A stretch of DNA of 64,000 bases from Chryseobacterium pennipullorum. GTDB taxonomy: Bacteria; Bacteroidota; Bacteroidia; Flavobacteriales; Weeksellaceae. Below, piece by piece: positions 50,486-58,521 of the stretch. How positions within the stretch are numbered: the first letter of the stretch is position 1; the number at the start of each line of letters is the position of its first letter. Both the position numbers and the translations under genes were made by a program. Under the pieces are notes generated by a model. That model did not search any database. It was given only the letters and a program-made list of their open reading frames with translations, and was not told where the DNA came from. The stretch is from NCBI RefSeq assembly GCF_003384725.1, contig NZ_QNVV01000022.1, positions 1-64,000 of the forward strand, given 5' to 3'.

Positions 50486-51532
50486 ATGCAAAACGAAAAC
50501 TTCATAAAAGGTCAGGGTGCTCAGCGAAATGTTATCAACCGTTTCGACAGGTATACCTATGAGCCTGAAGATGAAGATTTTGACTCAGTAAAAACTTCCT
50601 TTACTGAGGTTTTCCCGAAAACAATTGTCAATCAGGTTAAAAGCGAAGATCTTCCGATGGCCTACTCCATGAATCCTTACCAGGGATGTGAGCATGGTTG
50701 TGCCTACTGCTTTGCAAGACCTACCCATGAATACTGGGGGTACAGTGCTGGTATAGATTTCGAAAGAAAAATTATGGTCAAAAAGAATGCTCCGGAGCTG
50801 CTGGAAAAATTCTTTCAAAAAAGAGGTTACCAAGCAGCTCCTATTTTGCTATCCGGAAATACCGATTGCTATCAGCCTGCTGAGCGCCAGTTTGAGATTA
50901 CCCGGAAAATGCTCCAGGTATGTCTGGATTATAGACACCCCGTTAATATATTGACAAAAAATGCGTTGGTGCTGCGCGACCTCGACCTTTTGAAACCAAT
51001 GGCAGAGCAAAATCTGGTGTCTGTTTCTCTGAGTATTCCTACCATCAATGAAGAATTAAGAAGGAAAATGGAACCGCGGACAAGTTCAGCTCCGAATAAA
51101 TTAAAGGCGATAGAAATTCTCTCTGAAAATAAAATTCCTGTTCACGTTATGGTCGCTCCGGTTATTCCGGGACTGAATAGTGATGAGCCGTTGAATATAC
51201 TAAAGTCTATTGCAGATGCCGGAGCATTGGGCTTCGGGTATACTTTGGTGCGTTTAAATGATACGGTGGAGCCGGTTTTTGTCAACTGGATCGAAGCTCA
51301 CTTTCCGGACAGGGCTCAGAAGGTCCTTAACCTTATCCGGTCGATGCGCGGCGGCAAGCTGGGAGACAAAAGATATTTTGAACGACAGAAGGGCGAGGGT
51401 AATATTGCCGAAATGATCCATACCACATTTAAAATTGGAAAAAAGAAATTCTTTGAGGGTAAAGAATTTCCAAAACTATCCACTGCTAACTTTACAGGAA
51501 CCAGAGATCAGCAGCTGAGATTGTTTGATTAA
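50486..51532 (+). CDS. PA0069-family radical SAM protein
   Basis: The 348-residue protein has the radical SAM cluster motif CEHGCAYC (Cys-x3-Cys-x2-Cys) near residue 70, then CFARPTHEYWGY, and a core with LLSGNTDCYQPAE and HVMVAPVIPGLNSDE. The pattern fits the PA0069 family, close to spore photoproduct lyase-like and Rv2578c-type radical SAM proteins. Its reaction is unknown. No partner gene is seen; a terminator-like hairpin lies after it. Confidence 0.9.
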   Translation: MQNENFIKGQGAQRNVINRFDRYTYEPEDEDFDSVKTSFTEVFPKTIVNQVKSEDLPMAYSMNPYQGCEHGCAYCFARPTHEYWGYSAGIDFERKIMVKKNAPELLEKFFQKRGYQAAPILLSGNTDCYQPAERQFEITRKMLQVCLDYRHPVNILTKNALVLRDLDLLKPMAEQNLVSVSLSIPTINEELRRKMEPRTSSAPNKLKAIEILSENKIPVHVMVAPVIPGLNSDEPLNILKSIADAGALGFGYTLVRLNDTVEPVFVNWIEAHFPDRAQKVLNLIRSMRGGKLGDKRYFERQKGEGNIAEMIHTTFKIGKKKFFEGKEFPKLSTANFTGTRDQQLRLFD

Positions 51533-51555
51533 GATAAAGGGATACTGCAAACCGC

Positions 51556-51584
51556 ATAAAAGCCACCCAAAAGGTGGCTTTTAT
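51556..51584. terminator. Bidirectional terminator after the radical SAM gene
   Basis: Perfect 12-bp arms ATAAAAGCCACC and GGTGGCTTTTAT with loop CAAAA. It serves the radical SAM gene on plus and the bacteriocin-like gene on minus. Confidence 0.85.
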
Positions 51585-51602
51585 GACAAGATAACTGCTG
51601 TT

Positions 51603-51773
51603 TTAATAAATAACAGGTTGTTCACCGTCCAGACATATAAATTCTACCCGGCACAATTCTCTGTACTGTATTCCGTCACTGCATACATAAAAGCATTCTC
51701 CAGGATAAGGATAGCTTATTCCTCCGGAAATACTCTTCAATTTACTTTTGCTAAGTTTTTTTAGATTTTTCAT
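51603..51773 (-). CDS. Bacteriocin-like peptide with GG leader, copy 1
   Basis: A 56-residue peptide starting MKNLKKLSKSKLKSISGG, followed by ISYPYPGECFYVCSDGIQY and LCRVEFICLDGEQPVIY. The leader ends in SISGG, the double-glycine style cut site of class II bacteriocin and related leaders; four Cys in the core could form two disulfides. The MKNLKKL...SISGG leader is common in Chryseobacterium. Activity is unknown, and no exporter with a C39 peptidase lies in this window. It is too short for usual gene finders. Confidence 0.7.
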   Translation of the reverse strand: MKNLKKLSKSKLKSISGGISYPYPGECFYVCSDGIQYRELCRVEFICLDGEQPVIY

Positions 51774-51871
51774 ATTATTTTAATTTGAGAGTTTATAAAT
51801 ATAATGAAATATTTTTAAGTTATTGTTTTTTAGGGGTTTATTTGGCGTAAGGCTTCGGAATGCTAAGAAAT

Positions 51872-51899
51872 AAAAAAAGCCGCTTCAGACAGAAACGGC
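51872..51899 (-). terminator. Terminator of bacteriocin-like copy 2
   Basis: On the minus strand, arms GCCGTTTC and GAAGCGGC (one G-T pair), loop TGTCT, then seven T. It separates copies 1 and 2 into two units. Confidence 0.8.
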
Positions 51900-51923
51900 A
51901 TTATTACATTTTGATGATCAATT

Positions 51924-52088
51924 TTACATATCACTGCTAGTGTCCGGACATTTAAAATCATCACTGCACGTAGCACAGATTACAGTGCCATTGCAGTAAT
52001 ACATACAAAATTCCGGCTCAGGAAGACTAATGCCCGCACCTGAAATACTCTTTAATTGGTCTTTTCTTAGTTTTTTTAAATTTTTCAT
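51924..52088 (-). CDS. Bacteriocin-like peptide with GG-type leader, copy 2
   Basis: A 54-residue peptide starting MKNLKKLRKDQLKSISGAG, then ISLPEPEFCMYYCNGTVICATCSDDFKCPDTSSDM. The leader resembles copy 1 but the cut site reads SGAG rather than SGG. The core has five Cys (an odd number, so one may stay free or pair between chains). Its own terminator follows, so it is transcribed separately from copy 1. Confidence 0.7.
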   Translation of the reverse strand: MKNLKKLRKDQLKSISGAGISLPEPEFCMYYCNGTVICATCSDDFKCPDTSSDM

Positions 52089-52317
52089 ATGATTTAATTA
52101 AAAATTTGATAGTAAAGTAAAATTAATCAAAATATTATTAACAAAACCTAAGTGAGGTACCTAAAAAAGTATACAACACGCTAAAAAGAATGATGAGTCT
52201 ATATCATTAAAACGATATTGGTATTTATTTATTTGATAATTAATCAGATAAGTGTTAAATTTAAACAAGCGTTATCCGAAAAGCTTGTAGAGTAGGAAAA
52301 ACTAAAAATCGAAAACT

Positions 52318-52587
52318 ATGAAAAATTTAAAGAGACTTTCCCGGGAGGAAAAGAGAAATACCGTTGCGGGTGATAGCGGGTCCCCGGCTTATTGTTTTGA
52401 AGGCGGTCCCGGTGAAGGTGGCTGTTCAGCAGGTTATATATGTTCAGGAGGTAAATGTATACCTTACATAGATAATCCCGGTGGAGGTGGTAATCCGGGT
52501 GGTGGGGATACGTATACCTGTATCTGCCCGTGGGGAACTGTCACTCAATCTACCCCGTGTCCTGAATTTTACTGTATAACCGGATAA
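52318..52587 (+). CDS. Bacteriocin-like Gly/Cys-rich peptide with GG-type leader, copy 3
   Basis: An 89-residue peptide starting MKNLKRLSREEKRNTVAGDSG, a leader related to copies 1 and 2 with a probable cut after the AG. The core is rich in Gly and Cys (CFEGGPGEGGCSAGYICSGGK..., a PGGGGNPGGGD run, and CICPWGTV...CPEFYC). Six to eight Cys suggest disulfides. It is divergent from copies 1 and 2 and ends at a strong hairpin. Function unknown. Confidence 0.75.
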   Translation: MKNLKRLSREEKRNTVAGDSGSPAYCFEGGPGEGGCSAGYICSGGKCIPYIDNPGGGGNPGGGDTYTCICPWGTVTQSTPCPEFYCITG

Positions 52588-52591
52588 AAAA

Positions 52592-52620
52592 AATAGTCAG
52601 TAATTCAATTACTGACTATT
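52592..52620. terminator. Bidirectional terminator between copy 3 and the oxygenase gene
   Basis: Perfect arms AATAGTCAGTAATT and AATTACTGACTATT around a single C (effective loop TTCAA), between convergent genes. Confidence 0.85.
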
Positions 52621-52631
52621 TTAAGGTATAA

Positions 52632-53582
52632 TTATTTTTTGATCAAGCCCAGTTCAATGAGCCTCTCATGTAAAAATTCTCCAGCAGTAGTGTCTTCATA
52701 CAATTTTGGGTTGTTTTCATCAACACAGTTTTCAAGAGCATTTAAAGACATCGCACTGATAGGGTGCATAAAGAAAGGAATTGAGTATCTTGAAGTGCTC
52801 CAGAGCTCTCTTGGCGGATTTACCACTCTGTGGATGGTAGATTTCAGTTTATTGTTGGTATGCCTGGATAGCATATCGCCCACATTAATCATCAATTCAT
52901 CCGGTTCCGCGATAGCATCGATCCATTCTCCGTTATGATTTTGTACCTGAAGACCTTTGCCTTGTGCGCCCATTAAAAGGGTAATCAGGTTGATGTCTCC
53001 GTGAGCAGCTGCTCTTACGGCGTCATCCGGTTCTTCTTTGATTGGTGGATAATGAATAGGTCTTAAAATAGAATTTCCTTCTGCGATTTTGTCATCAAAG
53101 TAAAATTCATCAAGACCAAGGTGCAGGGCTAAAGCTCTTAAAACATACTGTCCTGTTTTTTCAAGCATCTGGAAGGCCTCTTTACCTACTTCGTTGAATT
53201 TCGGAAGTTCATCAACGATGACGTTGTCGGGATACTCTGTTTTGTATTTTGAATCATCAGATACGTATTGTCCGAAATGCCAAAATTCTTTTAAGTCTCC
53301 TTTTTTGAAACCTTTTGCAGTTTCTTTACCGAATCCTACATAGCCTCTCTGGCCACCAATTCCTGGAATCTCATATTTCTGTTTGGTTTCCACTGGCTGG
53401 TCAAAAAAGTTTTTTACCTCTCCATAAAGGTCTTCTACTAATTTGTCATCAAGAAAGTGACCTTTTAAGGCAACAAAACCAATTTCTTCATAAGCTTTTC
53501 CGATTTCATTTACAAATTTCTGTTTGCGTTCCGGGTTGCCCGAAAGGAAATCACGCAGGTCTACACTAGGTATTTTATCCAT
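52632..53582 (-). CDS. Isopenicillin N synthase-like iron/2-oxoglutarate oxygenase
   Basis: The 316-residue protein has the DIOX_N domain (SVDLRDFLSGNPERKQKFVNEIGKAYEEIGFVALKGHFL) and a 2OG-Fe(II) oxygenase core. The iron ligands are His and Asp of AAHGDINLITLL and the His of STIHRVVNPP; the RYSIPFF block carries the Arg/Ser pair that binds 2-oxoglutarate. Which substrate it oxidises is unknown. It is a single gene with a TAATTTTG -7 element at 53603-53610. Confidence 0.92.
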   Translation of the reverse strand: MDKIPSVDLRDFLSGNPERKQKFVNEIGKAYEEIGFVALKGHFLDDKLVEDLYGEVKNFFDQPVETKQKYEIPGIGGQRGYVGFGKETAKGFKKGDLKEFWHFGQYVSDDSKYKTEYPDNVIVDELPKFNEVGKEAFQMLEKTGQYVLRALALHLGLDEFYFDDKIAEGNSILRPIHYPPIKEEPDDAVRAAAHGDINLITLLMGAQGKGLQVQNHNGEWIDAIAEPDELMINVGDMLSRHTNNKLKSTIHRVVNPPRELWSTSRYSIPFFMHPISAMSLNALENCVDENNPKLYEDTTAGEFLHERLIELGLIKK

Positions 53583-53654
53583 TTTTAGAAATTTACGAAT
53601 AGCAAAATTACATTTTTTTTAATTTAAATAATTTTAAAATCATTATTTATAAGT

Positions 53655-53662
53655 TAAATTTG
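53655..53662 (+). promoter_or_regulatory. -7 element (TAAATTTG) abutting menD
   Basis: A perfect TAnnTTTG match ends only 4 nt before the menD ATG at 53667. If used, the transcript would start at or near the A of the start codon, so the mRNA would be leaderless or nearly so. Confidence 0.45.
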
Positions 53663-53666
53663 CTGT

Positions 53667-55337
53667 ATGAAAAAATATTCTTCTAAGAGAAGTATCCAAA
53701 TACTCGCACATCTCCTTCAGCAGTATGGAATTGCTGACGTTGTGATCTCTCCGGGATCAAGAAATGCTCCTTTAGCGATTCATTTTTCAGAAATAGACAG
53801 TTTCAACTGTTACAGCATCGTAGATGAGAGAAGTGCTGCCTTTGTAGCCATGGGAATGGCTAAAAGTGAAAAAAAGCCGGTTGCCATAACCTGTACCAGC
53901 GGGTCTGCAGTGGTGAATTATTATCCGGCAGTTACTGAAGCTTTTTATCAGAATGTTCCACTTTTGATTCTCACTGCTGACCGGCCAACGGATTTTGTTG
54001 ATATTTTTGACGGGCAGACGATCAGACAGAAAGATGTTTTTCATCAGCATTCTTATGGTGATTTCCAGCTTTTGGAAGACAGCAAAGAGAATGCAGAAGA
54101 TATTAATTTCGACATTATTAAAAAAGCTATTGAACTTTGCTTTGAAAAGCAGGGTCCCGTACATATCAATATTCCTTTGGAAGAACCTTTATATGAGCTG
54201 GTGTCTGAGCTTCCCACTTTTCCTACTGTAGAAAAGACAATCAAGCATAAGGAGTATGAGATTCCTTCCCATCTGATTGCCGAGTGGCACACCTCGCAAA
54301 GAATTATGCTTCTGGTGGGAACAAAAGATTACAGCCCGGAGCTTGAAAATCAGCTGACGCAGCTGGTCAAAAACCATTCTGTTGTTGTTTTGAGTGAGGC
54401 GAATTCTAATCTTCACCATGAGAAGTTCTTCAGACATATTGATAGGTATATCTTTAATTTTACAGAAGAGGACTATAAAACGTACGCACCGGATCTGCTG
54501 ATTACTGTAGGGCAGAATGTGGTTTCCAAGAAGGTAAAGCAGTTCCTGAGAAATGCCCGTCCCAAGCAGCACTGGCATCTTGATGAGGTCTGGCAGCCGG
54601 ATACGTATTTTTCATTAACAGAAAAGATTGAGGTAAGACCGGAGCTTTTCTTTTCCAAACTATTGAAATTTATTAATCTGGAACCGCGTCCTTATTTCAA
54701 TCTTTGGGATGTTCTGAGAGATAAGAAAGATGCTAAGCACGAGCAGTTTCTTAATACACTGGACTTCTCGGATTTTTATTTTTTCAATAAGGCTGCACAG
54801 ACAATTCCTGATACTTATAATATTCATTTCAGTAATTCATCAGCGATCAGATATGCTCAGCTGTTTGATTTTGGAAAAAGCAAAATGTACTGTAACCGGG
54901 GAACCAGTGGGATTGATGGTTCTACATCTACCGCCATGGGATTTGCGATCAAAAATGAAAAGCCTACTTTGCTGATTACAGGAGACTTAAGTTTCTTTTA
55001 TGATATTAATGGCCTCTGGAACCAATATATTCCGCCATTTGTAAGAATTATGATCTTCAATAACGGGGAAGGAAACATCTTTAAAATTATTCCGGGACCT
55101 GGAAATGCCAATCCTAATACACTGGATGAGTTTATTGCTACCAAACACCGTAAAAATGCAGAGTATCTGGCCAAGCATTTCGGATTCTCTTATATCAGGG
55201 TTGAAGATGAACTGACATTGGACCGGGTGCTGGAGAATTTCTTCAAACCAGATGCACAGCCTAAGATCCTGGAAGTAAACACTTACGGGAAAAATAGTGG
55301 CGATGTACTAAAGGCTTATTTTGAATTTATGAAGTAA
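53667..55337 (+). CDS. menD: SEPHCHC synthase (menaquinone pathway)
   Basis: MenD joins 2-oxoglutarate to isochorismate with thiamine diphosphate, an early step of menaquinone synthesis. The start block IADVVISPGSRNAPLAIHF, SIVDERSAAFVAMGMA and the later NRGTSGIDGSTSTAMGFAI (ThDP-binding, G-rich) are typical, as is the LLITGDLSFFYDINGLWN loop with its metal-binding Asp. The length of 556 is normal. No other men gene is in the window. The convergent pabC stop lies 3 bp after its own. Confidence 0.96.
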   Translation: MKKYSSKRSIQILAHLLQQYGIADVVISPGSRNAPLAIHFSEIDSFNCYSIVDERSAAFVAMGMAKSEKKPVAITCTSGSAVVNYYPAVTEAFYQNVPLLILTADRPTDFVDIFDGQTIRQKDVFHQHSYGDFQLLEDSKENAEDINFDIIKKAIELCFEKQGPVHINIPLEEPLYELVSELPTFPTVEKTIKHKEYEIPSHLIAEWHTSQRIMLLVGTKDYSPELENQLTQLVKNHSVVVLSEANSNLHHEKFFRHIDRYIFNFTEEDYKTYAPDLLITVGQNVVSKKVKQFLRNARPKQHWHLDEVWQPDTYFSLTEKIEVRPELFFSKLLKFINLEPRPYFNLWDVLRDKKDAKHEQFLNTLDFSDFYFFNKAAQTIPDTYNIHFSNSSAIRYAQLFDFGKSKMYCNRGTSGIDGSTSTAMGFAIKNEKPTLLITGDLSFFYDINGLWNQYIPPFVRIMIFNNGEGNIFKIIPGPGNANPNTLDEFIATKHRKNAEYLAKHFGFSYIRVEDELTLDRVLENFFKPDAQPKILEVNTYGKNSGDVLKAYFEFMK

Positions 55338-55339
55338 AA

Positions 55340-55966
55340 TTAAAAATCAAGATATTCTTCATTCCCCGGCAGATTCATAATTCTGTCGATGGGGTAAATA
55401 AACATATCATCAAAATCATTTAAAGCATTAATGATTTGAAAATGAGTGAACTGTTTTATATTTTGTAAGGTAATCTCGGTTTCTTTTATCTTTTTGTGCT
55501 TGAGAAGATGTTGCCTCTGTACACCGTTTAAAAGATAACTATTGGGGGTAAACCAATCTTTACCTTTGAGAAACAATAGATTGGAGAATGAGGTGTCAGT
55601 GATATGGTTGTTTTTGACAATAATGATTTCTTCGGCTTTGGCCTTCATTTTCATTTTGTCCAGTTCTTTTCGGTCCTCAAACTTGAAAGAATAATCGAAA
55701 CTGTTATTCTCTACCAGCTGAAACCCGTGTATTTCAGGAATGGCATAGGGGATCATCTGCGTCCGTATCTTTTTGTCTAGGTCATAGGAAACCCTCAGTT
55801 TAAAAAGCCCGTCTTCGTCGTGCTGCAGATTTTTATAGATCTTGGCAAGATCAATGGAGCCTTCTTTCCCAAAGTGGGAAAAAGTCTGATTGACACGTTT
55901 CTGATGGAGTTCCAGCAGGAAAATTTCCTGGTCTTCTACTTTAATGCTTTCAATGAATTGGGACAT
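55340..55966 (-). CDS. pabC: Class IV aminotransferase, probable aminodeoxychorismate lyase PabC
   Basis: The 208-residue protein is a short class IV PLP enzyme. The N-terminal LELHQKRVNQTFSHFG, the YDLDKKIRTQMIPYA region and the EIIIVKNNHITDTSFSNLLFLKGKDWFTP stretch fit the fold; a Lys in SFKFEDRKE is the likely PLP residue. Its start overlaps the pabB end by 17 bp, which supports pairing with the chorismate enzyme, where it would make p-aminobenzoate for folate by removing pyruvate. The branched-chain aminotransferase alternative is less likely given the context and the short length. Confidence 0.82.
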   Translation of the reverse strand: MSQFIESIKVEDQEIFLLELHQKRVNQTFSHFGKEGSIDLAKIYKNLQHDEDGLFKLRVSYDLDKKIRTQMIPYAIPEIHGFQLVENNSFDYSFKFEDRKELDKMKMKAKAEEIIIVKNNHITDTSFSNLLFLKGKDWFTPNSYLLNGVQRQHLLKHKKIKETEITLQNIKQFTHFQIINALNDFDDMFIYPIDRIMNLPGNEEYLDF

Positions 55967-56894
55967 AGATTTTGTTTTTCATTTCCTGATATTCGTCTTC
56001 TAATTTACTCATGTGCGTTATACCGCCTCCGCTCTTGAAAAAAAGTTGATCCCCTTTTTTTTCAATAAAACGTATCATTACACAGCTGTCGACATTCCGG
56101 CCGTCGAACCAGCCACAAACTCCCGTATAATACCCTCTTTCATATCCTTCTGCATCCAGAATGATTTCCAGTGTTTTAGGCTTGGGTGCTCCTAATATAG
56201 AACCTGCAGGAAGAAGCTTTTGCATAATGCTGCCTACTTTTCCATCATATTCCGGTTTTAATACTCCCGAGATCTCAGAGCTCATGGTATACAAATCCTT
56301 TTGTTGGGTTTTGATGAAATCAATATGTTGAAATTTGTCAACTTTTACTTTATCTGCCACCATACTCAGGTCGTTCCGGAGAAGGTCTACCACGGTGTAA
56401 TGTTCAGCTTTCTCCTTCCGGTCATTTTTTAACATTTCAGCTGCATTTTCCAGGGAGGCATCAATGGTTCCTTTCATCGGATAGGTTAAAATTTTACCAT
56501 CCACAATCTTTACAAAAGTTTCAGGAGAAAAAAATACAAAAAAATCTTTATAAAAGACCTTGTATTTCGCATTTGAATGATAGAAAATTTCTTCCAGGCT
56601 TAAATTCGTCTCTATTTCAGTTTTGCGGGTATAATTAACCAGATAAGAATTTCCCAGCCGAATATTTTTCTGAACTTTTTCAAAACCTATTTTAAAGCTT
56701 TCCAGTGTTTCCGGAAACGATTTCCATTGTATTTTTTTATTCAATGGCTGTTTGTGTTTTGCGTTTGAAAAATGTTGAAAATCAATGAGTAAACCTGATT
56801 TCTCAATGTCATTCTCTTTGTAAATTTCAACGTTCTGTGCAAGGAAGTCGATGACAAAGAAATAGGGAACCTTCTGTAGGGAAAGCTCGTCCAT
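55950..56894 (-). CDS. pabB: Aminodeoxychorismate synthase component I
   Basis: This chorismate-binding protein adds an amino group to chorismate, giving 4-amino-4-deoxychorismate. The motif PMKGTIDASL carries the Lys typical of PabB (PIKGT) rather than the Ala of anthranilate synthase. DLLRNDLSMVA, GAPKPKTLEII and YYTGVCGWFDG blocks are present. I set the start at the ATG 56894 (314 residues), as the upstream ATG at 56927 would leave almost no leader after the -7 element at 56933-56940. The glutaminase partner (PabA) is not in this window. Confidence 0.9.
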   Translation of the reverse strand: MDELSLQKVPYFFVIDFLAQNVEIYKENDIEKSGLLIDFQHFSNAKHKQPLNKKIQWKSFPETLESFKIGFEKVQKNIRLGNSYLVNYTRKTEIETNLSLEEIFYHSNAKYKVFYKDFFVFFSPETFVKIVDGKILTYPMKGTIDASLENAAEMLKNDRKEKAEHYTVVDLLRNDLSMVADKVKVDKFQHIDFIKTQQKDLYTMSSEISGVLKPEYDGKVGSIMQKLLPAGSILGAPKPKTLEIILDAEGYERGYYTGVCGWFDGRNVDSCVMIRFIEKKGDQLFFKSGGGITHMSKLEDEYQEMKNKIYVPIH

Positions 56895-56932
56895 TTCTAT
56901 AAATTTTTGATGATTCGCTGAAAACATTCCGC

Positions 56933-56959
56933 AAAAATAATTATTGATGTTTACTTTTG
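56933..56959. promoter_or_regulatory. Overlapping divergent promoters between pabB and the 56972 gene
   Basis: The minus-strand TATTTTTG (56933-56940) and the plus-strand TACTTTTG (56952-56959) are only 11 bp apart. Both match TAnnTTTG. Neither has a clear TTG -33 element. Their closeness means the two transcripts would compete for polymerase. Confidence 0.5.
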
Positions 56960-56971
56960 CATAAAATTTTT

Positions 56972-57697
56972 ATGATGCAGAGCAAATATCCTCAGAAACC
57001 GAAGATCGATTTTATATTGAAGCAGGCTTTTTTTTATTGGAATAAAACGTTGGTGTTTCAGTTGATGTTTTCAATGATCTTTTTTGGAATCTTCCTTACC
57101 TCAGTGTTTTTCTTTGGATCCAAATATGGGATCTGGGACCAGAATCAGGTGCTTACCGAAGCCCTGAGACAGGGAACCAAAGCATATATGGAAAAGATTG
57201 CCGCACTGAGTGCCACTGAAAACTATCAGATGTTTACCTATGCAATCTGGGGAACTACCGCATTTCTCTATCCGCTGAATCTTGGAATGTTTCAGATCTA
57301 CCGAAAGCTTGATCTGAATGAAAAAATAGAACTGGGAGACTTGTTTGCGGGATATAATGGGCTTAATTTTTTTAAGTACCTGAGTTATTATATTTTCTGG
57401 TTCCTGATCTACAGGCTCACTGTTCCTACTTTGTTTCTGGCAGTCATATGGGTCGCAATGACCGTTTTTGTTGCTCCGCTGATGTTTTTTACCAACAAAA
57501 GAATTTTTGAGGCCATTTCCTTAAACCTCAAAGCACTAAGAATGTACTTTGTGGAAATTATGGTTTGTGTGGTGGTAGCTGTTTTATTTAAGTATATCGG
57601 ATTTACCCTGTTTTTGATCGGGGGTCTTTTTACATTTCCCTTCTGGAACGCTATGATTTATTCACTTTACAAAACTGTATTTTCAGAGAAAGGTTAA
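56972..57697 (+). CDS. Multi-pass membrane protein of unknown function
   Basis: The ~241-residue protein has about five to six membrane segments (FQLMFSMIFFGIFLTSVFFF, FTYAIWGTTAFLYPLNLGMF, FFKYLSYYIFWFLIYRLTVP, LAVIWVAMTVFVAPLMFF, VVVAVLFKYIGFTLFLIGGLF). I do not recognise a specific family. It resembles the next gene in layout, and both may belong to one Flavobacteriia membrane protein group. I use the first ATG (56972); the ATG at 56975 is as good. The start was preferred over a TTG at 56957, which lies inside the -7 element. Confidence 0.7.
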   Translation: MMQSKYPQKPKIDFILKQAFFYWNKTLVFQLMFSMIFFGIFLTSVFFFGSKYGIWDQNQVLTEALRQGTKAYMEKIAALSATENYQMFTYAIWGTTAFLYPLNLGMFQIYRKLDLNEKIELGDLFAGYNGLNFFKYLSYYIFWFLIYRLTVPTLFLAVIWVAMTVFVAPLMFFTNKRIFEAISLNLKALRMYFVEIMVCVVVAVLFKYIGFTLFLIGGLFTFPFWNAMIYSLYKTVFSEKG

Positions 57698-57769
57698 ATT
57701 TCAGCTATGTTTCATGTGTTTTATTGCTAAAAAAAGTTAAATTTGGTAAAATCATTAAATATTTAAACT

Positions 57770-58507
57770 ATGTCTGAATTTAACGAATTTGATCAGCAGG
57801 GATCAGTCCCGAACAGAGATACGGGATCGATTATCTCGCACGCTTTTGAAATGTATAAAGGTGTTTTCGGTTATGCAGTGGTTGCTATGATCATCTATCT
57901 TGTGGGAGGGTCTGTGATTCAATGGATGACCGGTTTTAATTCTGCATCGATGATGCAGGATGTAAACTTTTCCGGCGACTACTCAAGCTTCAATTACTGG
58001 AATACTCCGGGACTTCCCCTGTATATGACCCTATCAAGTCTTTTTGGTCTGTTATTGGCTCCGCTGTATGTAGGACTGATTTACATGATCAATAAATACA
58101 ATACAAAAAACCCGATTGAGTTTTCTGATCTATTCATCGGATACCGTCAGAATTTTGTCAATATTCTGATTTATAGCTTTCTATCCGGAATCATTTCGGC
58201 AATAGCAGCAGCATTATGTTTTTTCCCTCTTATATTTGTGTATCCTCTGCTTTTAATAGGATATCCTATTCTGTTATTTGAAAACGCTTCCGCAACTGAT
58301 GCGCTAACAAAATCGTTTAATATTGCGAAAGAAAATTACGGAACATTCCTGCTGACAGGCATTTTGGGAATACTTATTTCTGTAGCGGGAATCATTCTCT
58401 GTGGGATAGGAATTATCTTAACGGCTCCGTTTATTATGGCAGTAATGTATTCTACATATTGTGCATTCGTAGGAAAGCCAAGACAGATCACGTATAACAA
58501 ACAATAA
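57770..58507 (+). CDS. Multi-pass membrane protein (DUF-type, Flavobacteriia)
   Basis: The 245-residue protein has a soluble start (MSEFNEFDQQGSVPNRDTGS) and about six membrane segments (FGYAVVAMIIYLVGGSVIQW, LSSLFGLLLAPLYVGLIYM, ILIYSFLSGIISAIAAALCFFP, GILISVAGIILCGIGIILTAPF). Homologues in this order have been named beta-carotene 15,15'-monooxygenase, but none of that enzyme's histidine motifs is visible, so I do not use that name. It lies between two other membrane protein genes on the same strand and may share their role. Confidence 0.72.
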   Translation: MSEFNEFDQQGSVPNRDTGSIISHAFEMYKGVFGYAVVAMIIYLVGGSVIQWMTGFNSASMMQDVNFSGDYSSFNYWNTPGLPLYMTLSSLFGLLLAPLYVGLIYMINKYNTKNPIEFSDLFIGYRQNFVNILIYSFLSGIISAIAAALCFFPLIFVYPLLLIGYPILLFENASATDALTKSFNIAKENYGTFLLTGILGILISVAGIILCGIGIILTAPFIMAVMYSTYCAFVGKPRQITYNKQ

Positions 58508-58521
58508 AAAAACTACACGAA

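Noticed and set aside
57770..58507. Beta-carotene 15,15'-monooxygenase
   Set aside because: A name sometimes carried by homologues, but the protein is a plain multi-pass membrane protein without the histidine motifs of that enzyme.
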